NCBI RefSeq assembly: GCF_000003815.2
Contig: NC_049982.1
Span: forward strand, 6,081,216-6,141,215
Length of the DNA stretch: 60,000 bases
Reading direction: 5' to 3'
Source: Branchiostoma floridae
Lineage: Eukaryota > Chordata > Leptocardii > Amphioxiformes > Branchiostomatidae
Positions 32,017-44,200 of this stretch are shown here, piece after piece. Numbering within the stretch: position 1 is the stretch's first letter; the number at the start of each line of letters is the position of its first letter. The notes under the pieces were generated by a model. It made no database searches. It was not told where the DNA came from and saw nothing but the letters and a program-made list of their open reading frames with translations. Position numbers and translations under genes: made by a program.

Positions 32017-32037
32017 GTCTCCTTGGTAATGACGTCA
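32017..32037. promoter_or_regulatory. Composite X-box-like and CRE site
   Basis: GTCTCCTTGGTAAT (one mismatch to RYYNYY-N2-RRNRAC) overlaps by one base a perfect CRE palindrome TGACGTCA at 32,030-32,037. A GGCGGCCGCCAT block lies alongside at 31,996-32,006. The arrangement marks a probable promoter upstream of the distal DCDC1 exon. Confidence 0.5.
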
Positions 32038-32618
32038 TCCTGTAAACTTTACAGTACAGTGGCGGTGCCTAGCGAGATGTGACTGAAGCGCGTAGGATTC
32101 AGTGCACCAAAAATTGACGTTTTCGATGCATCTTAAAGGTGCAATTTGTAATACAGTGTCGAACTGCACCTGACTGCACCTGTAAGTGTGGATTTTTTTT
32201 TCTGAGTGTATATTTTTCTGAAATGTGAGTGTTTTAATAGCTTTTTAGGCACTTTCTTTGTCCATTAAGGCTAGTTTACAGGTCCCCAGGGGGGCTCTGT
32301 TAAGCACACCAGCCTCGCCAGATGTCACCTGTTCAAACAGCTACAGGGGTCACCTGATTCATGCATGACGTCACGACTCTTTATCCGCCATGAGCACGCC
32401 ACAGCTACGCAAGTGGGCATGTAAAATGGTTTTCCAGCGCATCTTAAGCTAGGAATGTCAGATTTGGGGCCTTAAGAGGGAAAGTATGAAGTATGTGAAT
32501 ATTTTGGAAGATAGCTGTTTTCTGTGTTGTTTCCTAATTAAAATGGAAGCTAGAAAACGCGTCAGATCGGTGTTGGGTGGCCTGCCACGGACGGAAAAAG
32601 GCAACAACTTAGTTCATG

Positions 32619-32627
32619 TATATATGG
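32619..32627 (+). promoter_or_regulatory. TATA box of U6 gene
   Basis: TATATATGG lies 29 to 21 bases upstream of the U6 start, the position expected for a type 3 RNA polymerase III promoter. I could not confidently place the proximal sequence element. Confidence 0.7.
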
Positions 32628-32647
32628 GTTTGATTCCCTCTATGTTC

Positions 32648-32672
32648 GTGTTAGCTACGGCAACACATATAA

Positions 32673-32704
<32 letters not shown>

Positions 32705-32754
32705 GGCCCCTGCGCAAGGATGACACGCAAATTCGTGAAGCGTTCCATATTTTT
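32648..32754 (+). ncRNA. U6: U6 spliceosomal snRNA
   Basis: 107 bases matching the U6 plan end to end: 5' stem-loop (GTGTTAGCTACGGCAACAC), the ACAGAGA box (GATACAGAGAAGATTAGC), AGC-containing catalytic region (GCATGGCCCCTGCGCAAGG), the 3' internal stem and a terminal oligo-T after CCATA. The only differences from the usual animal sequence that I note are in the 5' stem-loop and the AUAAU following it, where changes are tolerated. U6 pairs with U4 and then U2 and the 5' splice site in the spliceosome core. A TATA box at the right distance suggests a functional gene, not a pseudogene. Confidence 0.95.
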
Positions 32755-33400
32755 AGTGATTTTATCAAATTTTATCGACCTGGGCCTTGACAGGTGCATG
32801 TACGCTTCCATATCGCAAAGTTCCGCTTTTTAAGTCCCCCCAACCTCAATCGATCGAATTCTCCATCTGTTTCATGTTGTTCTCAAGCAAAAGTCAGAAA
32901 AAATATTCAACTTTGCAAATTAAACAACTCGCATCAAGAAAATTAAGGTTTTCCCCTCCCGGAAGTGAATTCTCTGCCTGCATTATGCCTCCCGCCGCAC
33001 GATGTCGCTCATGCCACGTCCAAGTGCCTGCATAACACGTATCTGTCTCCGGGGCAGATGAAACGGTTTACTGAGTTCACTGTTGCCATATTCTCGATCC
33101 AAGAAAACTGAATCATAGTTGTGAAGATAAAAGGGTTGTGCTTTTCAGAATAATATTTCAGCATTATCTATCAACAACCCCCAGTTTTGCTCCAAAATGG
33201 AACGTTCCGGCCGAACAACAGAAGCGCCGTCACCTGTTCGATCATGATTCTATTTTGAACACTGAGTCAAAAACGGCGCGAGTAGGACAGGAATGACCGC
33301 CACCGCTATTTAGTTGATACTACCGACTGACTTTAGTTCAGCTTTTTCTCTGAGCCTTGATAATCCTCTCAGAACGGGCCGATGAAAAAGGGACGTCCAG
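32755..33400. other. Intergenic region downstream of U6
   Basis: No supported feature. Short open frames on both strands have no splice or homology support. Confidence 0.5.
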
Positions 33401-33468
33401 TTCCAACTTGATCTCCGCGCAGACTTATCTGCGGCATAAAACAGTATCAAAAGCTGGCCAAGTAGTGT

Positions 33469-33625
33469 CCCGATTCCTAGTGGCTGTTGGGCATGACACT
33501 ATTCTGCAAGCAGAGATTGGTGGGGAGTGCGGACAGAAAATGGGAGATTTGTATAAATGCCACAATCTTCCCCACCAATCTGCTTGGAGTGTATACGTAG
33601 CGCCCAACATCCACTGGGAATCTGC
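33469..33625. mobile_element. Fold-back element with about 60-bp arms
   Basis: GATTCCTAGTGGCTGTTGGGC at the left faces the complement of GCCCAACATCCACTGGGAATC at the right; GATTGGTGGGG is mirrored by CCCCACCAATC further in. The two arms are separated by about 20 nt, so the transcript would fold into a long hairpin. Terminal AAGCAGA phrases recall the element at 41,615-42,045. Confidence 0.7.
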
Positions 33626-33684
33626 GGACAGTAGGTTTGATCTTGAAAAAATGCTACTACTAAGTACTAGTTAATTAGTTCATG

Positions 33685-34664
33685 CAAGGAGGTTAAAAAT
33701 CTTTAACCTCCTTGGTTCATGTTAACATTTAACCTAGTAATAGTAATCAAACTGTGCTTCAGCCGAGTGGATGCTAATTGTCCTCCGCCCGGCACAGCTT
33801 ATGCCCCATATGTCTATCAAGAAAGAGTACAAAATAGAAAGCCCGATAAAAACGACTAAAAAATAAAAACATCCAGAGCCTAATCTCCGCTTGGAGAGTA
33901 CGCCCCTAGCATTGTGGGACTTGAAGTGTACAACACTGCTTTGCATGCTTTTGTTACTACCTTATAAGATCTGCTTGGGATCTTGCGCTTTCCACCTCTT
34001 CCGATCCCTATCATCTTGTTCAAAATATTAACGACAGTGTAACAACCACTGTTATCATTCTCATCCCTAGATGGACATTCTAAACAAGCAGAGAAAGGAA
34101 GCTCAAAGTTATCGTGAAGTTTAACCATTATGCCTTCAGATAAAAAATCATTTGTCTTCTCCCAGGAAAAGTTAGATAGCTCTTCTATGAAGACATCATA
34201 CATCACGGTCATGTTTATTCGACATGGATAACTTTCGCGTGCATCAATTTTCGAAAAAAAAAGTTTCAAAAAAAAAAGTTTTCAACCATACTGTAACTCG
34301 CACAAAGTAGCTGTAAAATTGGCAAATACATGCCATAGATTGCAAAGAAATGTCGGAAAAGGGATATGATACAGAATAACAAAAAAGTAATTTAAACGGT
34401 CAAAAAAAATTAAAGAAGAAGATGTGAAAGAACAAAAATGAAGACTCAGATATTTGGCGTACCATACTCAGTGAGTGTGTTTACCTGGCCACATAAATTT
34501 CATTACGAAGACAACTCTCCTTTTTTTTTTTCAAATTTTCTGTATTCGCATGCTCGCATCACTGAGGGTTTCCAGAGGATATAATCCATATAATCAAATC
34601 AAAATGGGATGCAATCTTCTCTGTTACGAGATTGCAAGGGGGTTATATAACGTTAGCCTCCTTG
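33685..34664. repeat. Interval bounded by two CAAGGAGGTTA hairpins
   Basis: A perfect 13-bp-arm hairpin (CAAGGAGGTTAAA, 4-nt loop, mirror) at 33,685-33,714 and a similar imperfect one (CAAGGGGGTTAT...GCCTCCTTG) at 34,635-34,664 bracket 0.95 kb that includes a minus-strand frame of 129 codons. The frame has a Cys-containing segment (FSACLECPSRDENDNSGCYT) but no family I recognise. The hairpins may be ends of one element. Confidence 0.4.
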
Positions 34665-34835
34665 TGATAAATAAAAATGGAATGAAATGAGGTTACAGAA
34701 TAGCATGAATAGCAACTGTGTATACATATAAATTTAAAAGTCAGTAGGTATGGCCTAATACAACAATTTTTTTCCTCATACAAAGAAGTTTTGTAGAGAT
34801 TTCTTAGAGGTTTTATTTGACAGTTTAAAGAATGT

Positions 34836-35169
34836 GAAAGTTGTAGTGCCACATCTGCCCGTTGGGCGTCGCTCCGTCCCGCCGCGCCGTCACGTGAGAA
34901 GGGGGTGGGTAGGGAGCCTCGTTCTGGCGCCGAGCGGACATGGCGGCCATTTTCTGACTCTGACGTGCCACGGCCGACATTCACGCGCAAATCCTGCCCG
35001 CTTTCCACCGTACAGAAACCCCCCACCTCACCCAGAACTGTGCCGGAGGGACCTACAACTCCCGGGACTGTGTACGAACGTTTGCGTTGTCGTTAAAACC
35101 TCCTTGTTGTGACGTTGGTTTCAGCTCGCCAGCGAGTTCCGATCGTTCACCAGGGGGACTGAGATCAGC
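34836..35169 (+). promoter_or_regulatory. CpG-rich promoter/5'UTR of AP2A
   Basis: Abrupt rise in GC and CpG content upstream of the AP2A ATG. ATGGCGGCCAT at 34,940-34,950 is a YY1-type initiator motif often found near starts of housekeeping genes. No TATA box is evident. The transcription start cannot be fixed from sequence. Confidence 0.55.
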
Positions 35170-35236
35170 ATGCCCACCGTGGCGAAGGGAGACGGCATGC
35201 GCGGCCTCGCCGTGTTCATCTCCGACATCAGAAACT
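35170..35236 (+). CDS. AP2A: AP2A exon 1
   Basis: Start ATG at 35,170; encodes [20 protein letters not shown] then RN and the first base of Cys23; donor GTGAGT. The N-terminus matches the known alpha-adaptin start, so the start codon is firm. Confidence 0.95.
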
Positions 35237-38200
35237 GTGAGTACAGCCCTTCCTTACTCCCTCACACCCTCCTCTTCCCCCAGAGTATCCTCTCAGGCTT
35301 GTCCTGAGCCGGACTGCGTAGTTTATAGGGTCGAAAGGTCGCAGAGTTGTACGTTTATGGCGAAGTGATCCGGTACCACCCTGCGTGTGGGGATCGTTCG
35401 TACGAAGTACGCGTTTTGGTTTCCTTTTATTTTTATTTTGTACAATCACACACGTGCGACTAGCTCGTGCAGATTTGTACCAAAACACCAACTATTATGA
35501 AGTAAAACATGATCTGTAAGAGAACACAGCGGTTTCAGCGTCTTCCTCTATCGGGAAGTGTCATTGATTTGTGCCAAGTTGTCACAGGACTGACACTCAG
35601 GACGGGGGAAATATTTGCCGCCCCTCCCCAAAAATTTGCCCATATAAATCTCTTTTTTCTTTCCACTATTTACCTACGCTCGGATTCAGATATGGTACAA
35701 TTCTTTATCGTGCAAAGATGTAAATCCCACAAAATGTTACTGCATCGCTGCTGTAGCCAGATAATTAGTTTTAGAGAAGAAAATAATGGTTTATCCCTGT
35801 AAGTGTAACGGTGCGGGGAAAATCATGGTTTCAACCGGCGGTGTAGCCGCTTCCTGTGTAAGATTTTTTTGTAGTAAAAAAATACCGGAAGCGTCATGTT
35901 TTGGTTACACTATGGTGCCAGGTCAATGTTTTGCAAGTTGTAGACTCTGTATATAAATAAAGACGTGTATTTTCTGTTGTGAAACGTTCTGTAAACGGAA
36001 CGGAAGTTGTGGATTTAAGGGGGAGGGGGGCGCAGGTTGGTGACATGCTCGCCCCACCCATGTACTTCCTGTGACAAGGGGGAGGGGGGCGTTGCGATCG
36101 TGGGAACTCTTCTCATCAGTTTGTGTTTCTTGGGTATCAAATGAATATTTCCAAAATGGATCTCCAGTCCAGAGGACACCTTTTTTTTCAGAATCACAAT
36201 CTTTGTTGGCTCAAAATACTGTATCTACTTCATTTACTTTTGCGAAGACACTTAATTTTGCCAAAGAGGGGTAAAGGGTATGTAATCTCCAGGCAGATCT
36301 ATCAGTGGCAAGTCACTATCCAAAGGGCCAATCAGTATCCAACAGGTTACCAGATATCTCTGTTGGATACTATTAAATAAATGAACAAATAGATAAATAC
36401 TGGTTGGCCCTATGGATACTGCTTTGCCACTGAATTATAGATCTGCTTGGAGATAAGGTTTTGTGATGTTTGTCCGTGATTGAAACATATGTTGTAATAG
36501 TAATACATCTGAAATGCATATTTGCTGTTCACAAAGTTTAGGTCATTGCAGAAACTGCAAAAACAAAGCTACCATGAACTTTAAAAGATTTACAATACCC
36601 CCAGTGAGTTCCCGGAAAATATATCATATTGCTGGAAAAAAAATCAACAACTGCAGATAAGAAAGGAAAAAAAAAACAAGGGCTCAGTGTTATAAATAAC
36701 ATGTTCTAAGAAAACCAATATTAAGCATTCTGAGCCCTGCTAGACAAAGTAATAAAAAGATACAGCAGTAGTTTTGTCATTACGGTTTGACTTTCTGTTT
36801 CCATATTATTGGAAGCTCCTGTACCTAGTTCATTTCATAAGGCAAAGCGGTCAACTTGGAGAGTGTCCAATATGAATATCAAGGGTGTATGGATCATATT
36901 CCATTTTGTCTTGCCATTTTCTTTTATTTGCATTGCACACATAAATGATAATCTTTCATCCAGAACGTTCCATATAAAATCAAGCATACACAAACAAAAC
37001 AGGCATTTTGAAGGAGTATTGAAAATAAATCAACTTCAGGTTCCAAAAGTAATGTTACCAATAGCTTAAGATAATAATATGGTATCTATCCTTGAGAATG
37101 AATTTCCCAGTACAAAGTGTTGTAGTACAGTAGTACTTTCCATACTGTATTTTTACACAATTATGTTGTATACTGTATCACAGGTGAGAAGCCTCTAACA
37201 TAGTTTGACATATTTTCCAGGTAAAAGCAAAGAAGCAGAGCAGAAGCGGATAAACAAGGAACTGGCAAACATCAGATCCAAATTCAAAGGTGCGTACCTT
37301 GTGTACCTTATCAACACCCCTCCTACTAACACAATAATCATATGTTTGACCAACTGTTAATGTATAAGCTGCACGTTTATACAGCCAGCAGTGTTTTATA
37401 GGTCAGCAGTGGGTTTTGATAAACAGGTGTTAGGTTCTGTGTTTTGCGTGTGATATTTCTTATCGTACCTTTGCTATTATCGTGCCATCACATGAACATA
37501 TACTACATATACTTGCAGCAGTGTTTTATTATTTGCCTAAAGCCAAGATTTTCAAACCAATGAAGGGACATACAAATCTAAGCTGTAATCAATTATGCAT
37601 TATCAGCTGTGTATGTCTCACCCTGTGCTGAGGTTGAACACAGGTGCAAAATACACACTCCAAACAGTGAGATACTGTAAATGCATTCAAGTTTGCGGGG
37701 ATTTAATTTCGCGGTAGTGGGAAAAATGACTTTTCGCAGTGGTTTTAATTTCGCGGTAACACCATAGATTGCAGTCTAATACCATTATAGAAAAATATTC
37801 GCGGTGGTTTTAAGTTCGCGGTGAAGTGGTCACCGCAAAAACCGCGAACATTAATCCACCGCGAACATTTCTGCATTTACAGTAATAGCTGTGATTTTAC
37901 CTTCAGTTGGAAGTGGTTTGTTGTTTGTTTAGCATGTCACAGGTGGTAACAATCAATACAGTAAACAGAAACCCACACACACTTATAGATGTGCATGTGC
38001 AATACCCAATATTAGTTGTAGAATACACATGTTGTAGATAAATCATAAAGGAAGAGGTAAAAATTATAGAAATTGCTAAACTTTCTTTTTGGCAATTTCT
38101 ATAATGTATTCTACCAACACAGATGAACTTTCATGCTAAGAAGAGGTGAAAAGTTTAGTTATTCACAATTCACAATCATAGCATTACCATGCTTACACTA

Positions 38201-41200
38201 TTGTTAATGTGATATTCAATGATAACTGTACTGGTCACAGGTGAGTAGTCCAATACATAAACGGTAAGGTCAAAAATCTTATTGCACAACAGTTATAGCA
38301 AGTGCAATATAAGGCAAAATGTTGTCTGATATTCCTGTATATTTATTACATAATGTAGAACAATCTTCATTGGAAGTTTTCTAGATTATACAATATTATT
38401 GTAGTAAATATTGATTAGAAGACACAACAGGTCATGTGTAGTATGACTCTATGAGTATGTCTAGTCTACTCGATAGCTAAATATGTTGATATAATGATGT
38501 CTTTTTTTTGCATGGAGGTATGATTATATATAAAGATAGATACGTACATACATACATTCATAGATATGCTTAGAAGGAGTTAACTAGACAGAAATTCAGA
38601 AACTGTATCAGGACATGTCAATAACCACCATGGCTGACTGAGTGCACTCCACATTGATTGACACCATGCTTTTATTGCTAGTCAAAAATGCCTCCTGCAC
38701 GTACTAGTCTATAAATCCACTTATAATTGGAGATCAGAGTCAGTGGCCTGGAAACGCAGGTGAATTAACATTAACTGCCCAAATCACTTTCACAGACATT
38801 AATCGCAGTTAATGACCCGAAACCTTAGTGCGTGTACAAGTCAATTCTGCTGTGTGTCTTATTAGTATAAACTAGTCTATAGCCTGATGAATCAATTAGG
38901 GACTCTGTGACAGTAAATCTGCAGCAATTTTGTTATTTAAAAATACACAAGTATATTCCAGGCATTCAGGGGTTTCCATAGCTGGCAGATTATTTAGAGG
39001 CTCTCTCATGTCTCTTTTTATCCCAATAAGCTGAAAATCTCTTCTGGTTATTTTGATTAATGCAGTCAGTTGTAACTAATGCATCATCTACTAGCTGTAA
39101 TATTCCTCACCAAGACAGAAAAATGTGTTCCTGATGAGTAATCTCTCGTTATCCGATTTATGTCAGCATATTTGTTCCTGTCACATCACCAGGAGGGAAG
39201 ATCAATCGCTGAACCAGAAAACTGATTTCGTGGAGCCCAGAAAAATGTTACCTTCAAGTTTACTGCGCCTCCCTCTGCCCTTCTGAGTGGAGCTTGACAT
39301 TCATGTAACTTGACACTTCACAACAATATTTCATACTTCATATTCTCAGGGGAAGGTTTTTGGTATGGGGGAGTTTGTGCATCATTCATTGTAAAATCTC
39401 CATGCTTCATTGACTTTCACGTTTGGCATTTCTTCATACATTACAGTTAATATCAGTAACTAATGTTATTAGATAATGTTTGTAATAAATTTATAGACTA
39501 TTACTGATAAAAGAATATTCAAGCCAACAAAACAGATTAGCTATATGAAAATCACAAATAGAGAATTTGGTGATACAGGTAGTGATGAAGAATATAGGAT
39601 TTCAGGTGGGTGGGATTTGAAGTAAAAGTGCTTCGTTTGGTGGAAGCACTGGTCAGTGTGTTTAGCCTATAAACCATTTTGCTTGCAGACCAATATAACA
39701 AGTACCCTCCAAATGGTATTTTTATGGCAGTGGCATGGAAAACTGTGCATTGGACATTGCTCTATCGTAATCATATACAAATGTCCTATCCCAGACATGG
39801 TAATTTGGGACTTGTCCCTAATAGGTGTATAATTAGGATATCCCATCCCACCCAGTTATGACAATTATTGATATGTCCCCTCCCCTTTGAGTTTATAATT
39901 AGGATTCCCAGTACCACTACATGTTAATTAATGAGACCTCCCCTGTACCCCAGACCTGCGTCTGATTCTGACTGAGTAATTATTGATGCTTCCCCTGTGA
40001 ATTTTAGGATGATCAGGATACACTGTATCTTAGCCCTGTACATAATATAATTAGTGAGTTTTCCCCTGTAGCTTTGAGAATCAGGATATGCCAGTTTCCT
40101 GTCTGATCAGACCACATGGCTGCGGACTCTATCCCAGCAAAACACACTTCCAGTTCCTACGTACATTACTTCCATGGAGACGTCTTGGCCACACATCTAC
40201 TTGCTCAGTCAAAGCTGGTGTGTCATGCAGAATGTTGGTTATACCAGCTTTATAAATACAGATGCAGAAGCTGGTGCATTATGTGGAATGCTGGTTATAT
40301 AGATATAATGGCTGATGTGACCACTTGTTGGTGGGCCCTGAGATATGTTTTCCCATTGACAGAAGCATGAAAAGTCCTATCTGTAGTGCCCACCTGTCCA
40401 CATACATGTAGACCAAATCTTATTGGTCTCATGAGTGATCGTCCTATACTTATGATAGCTGTAAAATTGTATCAGCTATGTTTGTTGATATATGGTGTCA
40501 GATACTCTCAAGCATTGGCTCACAGGTGGAAGTGACCCAGTCTGAATTTAATTTTGTGGCCCAGCCAACCAGACTTGATTGCAACTTGCCTAGAGTTGGC
40601 CAGCTTTCAAGCTCCAAAATTACATTTTGACAAAGTAGAAATTCCAATTTATATATCGTGGATGATATTGTGTCAAGTACAGAACCCTTCAAGCTTAGGT
40701 AAGCAGTTTTTCTTCAGCAGTTTACTTCTGTAACAGTCCTCTTACTATGGGCTCTCTTTTCTAGGGGAGCAGATTCTCTAAACAAGCATGAAATTCAGTT
40801 TGACCTTTAGTGCTAAGTTCGATAATCCCCTCTCCCTCCCAAAGAAGCCTAAGAGTACCTCCTTTTATCTTAAAATTCTCTTAAGTTAAACTCCTCGCTG
40901 TGGATTGGAGGGGGCTGGAAGCCACGCCATCTTCTGCTTTGTCCTCATGCAATTTTTTTCTAGAAAAAAAAACTGTAAGGATGTCTACCTCGTGTATGAC
41001 AACCAAATGTTCTTGCTTAGCCTTGCTTGCTTATCTTTTCTTGTCAACCATGAAACAGTCATTACAGGCTTGTTGATGCATATCCCTTTGCCCATGTTAT
41101 GGCCTATTTAATGACTATACGTAGTTAAGGATGACGGACATGCATGATAAAAAAAGCGCTGCACCAAATAATGTGATGTGATGAAGACAGGTGAACTGAC

Positions 41201-44200
41201 TCCCCTGCCCTAGATTTTTATTTTGTCCTTTGGCTGTGGAGAGCATTCAGATAGAAAGAGACCTTGAGACATCAATAGATGCTATAAATTTTAGGGCTGG
41301 ACAAATGCAATTCCAGCTCAAGTTTAACTTAAGGTCAATTTTCTGTGTCTTATAAAAGGTGTCTGACAACTGTACATGTAAAAGCATCCCAACATTTGTT
41401 TATTTATTCATTGATATTCATCATATAATTAATAGAGTACAAGTGTTTGCTTAGAGGTGTTTTTTTTTTAAGACTACATCAGCCTATTTTAACATAGGTG
41501 ATAAATTTTGTGATAAAAAGTAAGTTTGAAAAATCTTAAAAGATGGAAATGATGGTGATTGTGAGCGAATAAAGATCATGCTGAGAAGGAATAGTTCACA
41601 ACCAACTCCCTCGCTAATCTCCAAGCAGATCCTACGGTAGCATAATATAGTATCAAAAGCTGGCAGAGGACTGAAGCCGGCTTAGGAGTGTGTTTTGCTA
41701 CCGGGGATCTGCCTCCACTGAAACAGGGAGGAGCAGTTCTATTCAACAATGGTGTTGCTGCCCCTCCCTGTTGTCATGTGCTAATTATTTTACGAGTGAC
41801 TTACACTGAGACAAAGTCTTTGACCAGCACATGTCCCAGTTGGAAGTTAGCACCAAACAGGAAGGAGGCCAATTAGCACCTACACTGCAAGCACAGTTTG
41901 AATGGGAAACAATTGGATGTTAATAGCCTTTGTTCTAGCCGACTGGGGGCAGATTCTACATGGCAAATGTACACCTCTTTGCTGACTACACTCCTTGGCT
42001 AGTTTGGTACTATCTTATGCCATTGTAGGATCTGCTTGGAGATTACTCCCTCGCATCAAGTTGAACTTTGTTAATGTAATAGAATGCAACAGCCCTCAGT
42101 GCCCCGTACATTTGTCACAGAAAAGGTCCTTAGTGCCAGCGTACATGGGTAAGTGCCGCTCGTAAAATTTTATTGATTTCTATAGGTGGGCAGCGGCTTG
42201 TCGCAAACGCTGATAGAATCTCCGCATATGGATTCGGTTTGGACTCCCGTAGGATTTAGATAGACAATTCTATTATGCGATCTTGGGGACCATCAGAAAA
42301 GATCAGGAATAGGTATTTTTGTAGGTGCATTATAACAATATTAATATTATATTAATATTGTTATAATGCACCTACAAAAATACCTAATTATTCAAGAGGC
42401 AAATGCAATCATGGTAGTTTGAAGCTTGGAAACTATATGCTAGTACATATATATTTGATTATGGAATAGCAGACTTGTTAAGCACAGTGCAATTTGCAAG
42501 TCGGTTGTATTGCCATTGTAATTTTGAGAGAAAATCAGTATTGAAACATTCATATATATCTCAGGGTTTTCCCCCCTCCCCATTACATGTGATTCTGTTC
42601 TACACATACAAAAAGCAAAATTTTAAATCAATGGATTTCATTTCATTACTAAAGAAAATGACACTATAGGTTTTGGAAGGTTTTTTTTTTCTTACATGCC
42701 CATAACACTGAACAGAACAATCATGTTGCATTCATCCTTCAATAAATGTTCATGAATACACACGTACTGTAGTGTAAAAGTAATACTGACTTCTTGGCTA
42801 CTTATATACCTGAGTAGTTGGGTTCAAAAAGATCATGGCTGATTCTTCTCTCAGCTCTTGATCCTTCTCTTAGTTCCTTATACCTGGGGACTGCCTGAAA
42901 CATTTTAACAGTCCTTATCTGCACCTACACTGGTACGTATGAGACCATCAACATGTCTGTATGGATGTAATGCTATTACGCACAACCCCATACTCCAGGG
43001 CACTGGTCTATGAATCATAGCGGATATATCCCACGTGCTGTGAATTGGTAATCATTTGAAGGCTGAGTAGGGAAAAAACCTTCTTCTTGGCAAAAGTAAC
43101 AAATGTAAAAACCCAAAAATCTTGTCTATCAAGGTACATTCAAACCTGCGCAGGTGACAAACTCGATATATAATTATTAATATTTATTATGCTCAATGTG
43201 CCCCCTTGTCGACCCCTTTGATGATCTTCCTATTGACATGTGAAATGTCCACGTAGATCAAATTTGTTTGGTCCCATGCATAAGTGGTCTCCTTGGGTAG
43301 TTTTGGCTGTACACCTTTTTGCATAGTCAGTTTGGTGACCGTGTGTATCTGTCCAGCACGTTCTGGCAGTTTAATGTAGTAAAAAAAAAAGCAATTTCGT
43401 TGATTAGCAAAGTTGCAAATTGATTGTTCACATCATTTAAACCTTTAGCTATGGGTAGTATACTTGATCTCAAGATAGTTAAGAAATGCCTATTCCCGAT
43501 CAAACTTTGTTTCAATCAATAGAAGTACATTGTATGATGCATTTTTAGTACCCAGGTGTAACTTTCCTACTTGTATTCTGTACTTTGTACCTGACATTTT
43601 TTTATCATTATAACATCAAGAGACAGCGGCCTTAGTAATAACATGTATTTGCTGGTAAGAAAACTCTTTTATCACCAAAAATCCATACTGTACTGCAGCA
43701 CACCTGCATGGCCAGACCCCATCTTAAGTTAAAGGAGACCCGAATCCAGGGCTCGAAATTTACCACCTGCATATGCACCTGCACCTAACCTGCACTGGTC
43801 CAAATACTGGGTTTTATACATGAATGTCCCATGATGTTGGTGTATTTGGATTGTTATTAGCTGCATTGACTGCTACCACCTATAAAGTAAAAAAAAGAAA
43901 AAAATGGCATTGTTTACTAAACAATTTTAGTATGATCCATACTGCCTGGATTTAGAGAGGTGCAGGTAAAACATTTCTGGTGCAGGTAATTTTCAAAGTT
44001 ACCTGCACCGGTGCAGGTATGCAGAAAAAGGTATTTCGAGCCCTGTGAATCTATTCATGATTTGTGAAGGGGAGTCCCTGAGGTCTGCTGCCAACTCATA
44101 ACAAATGACCTGTAGGTCTCTCACAGACAGGTCGGAATAATGATGAATGTATCAGGTAGCCATAAAGGAGTACTGTAGAGTCACTTGTTTTCACCAAACT

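Noticed and set aside
34940-34950. ATG in the YY1-like motif as the AP2A start
   Set aside because: The downstream ATG at 35,170 begins the conserved alpha-adaptin N-terminus; no in-frame extension is supported.
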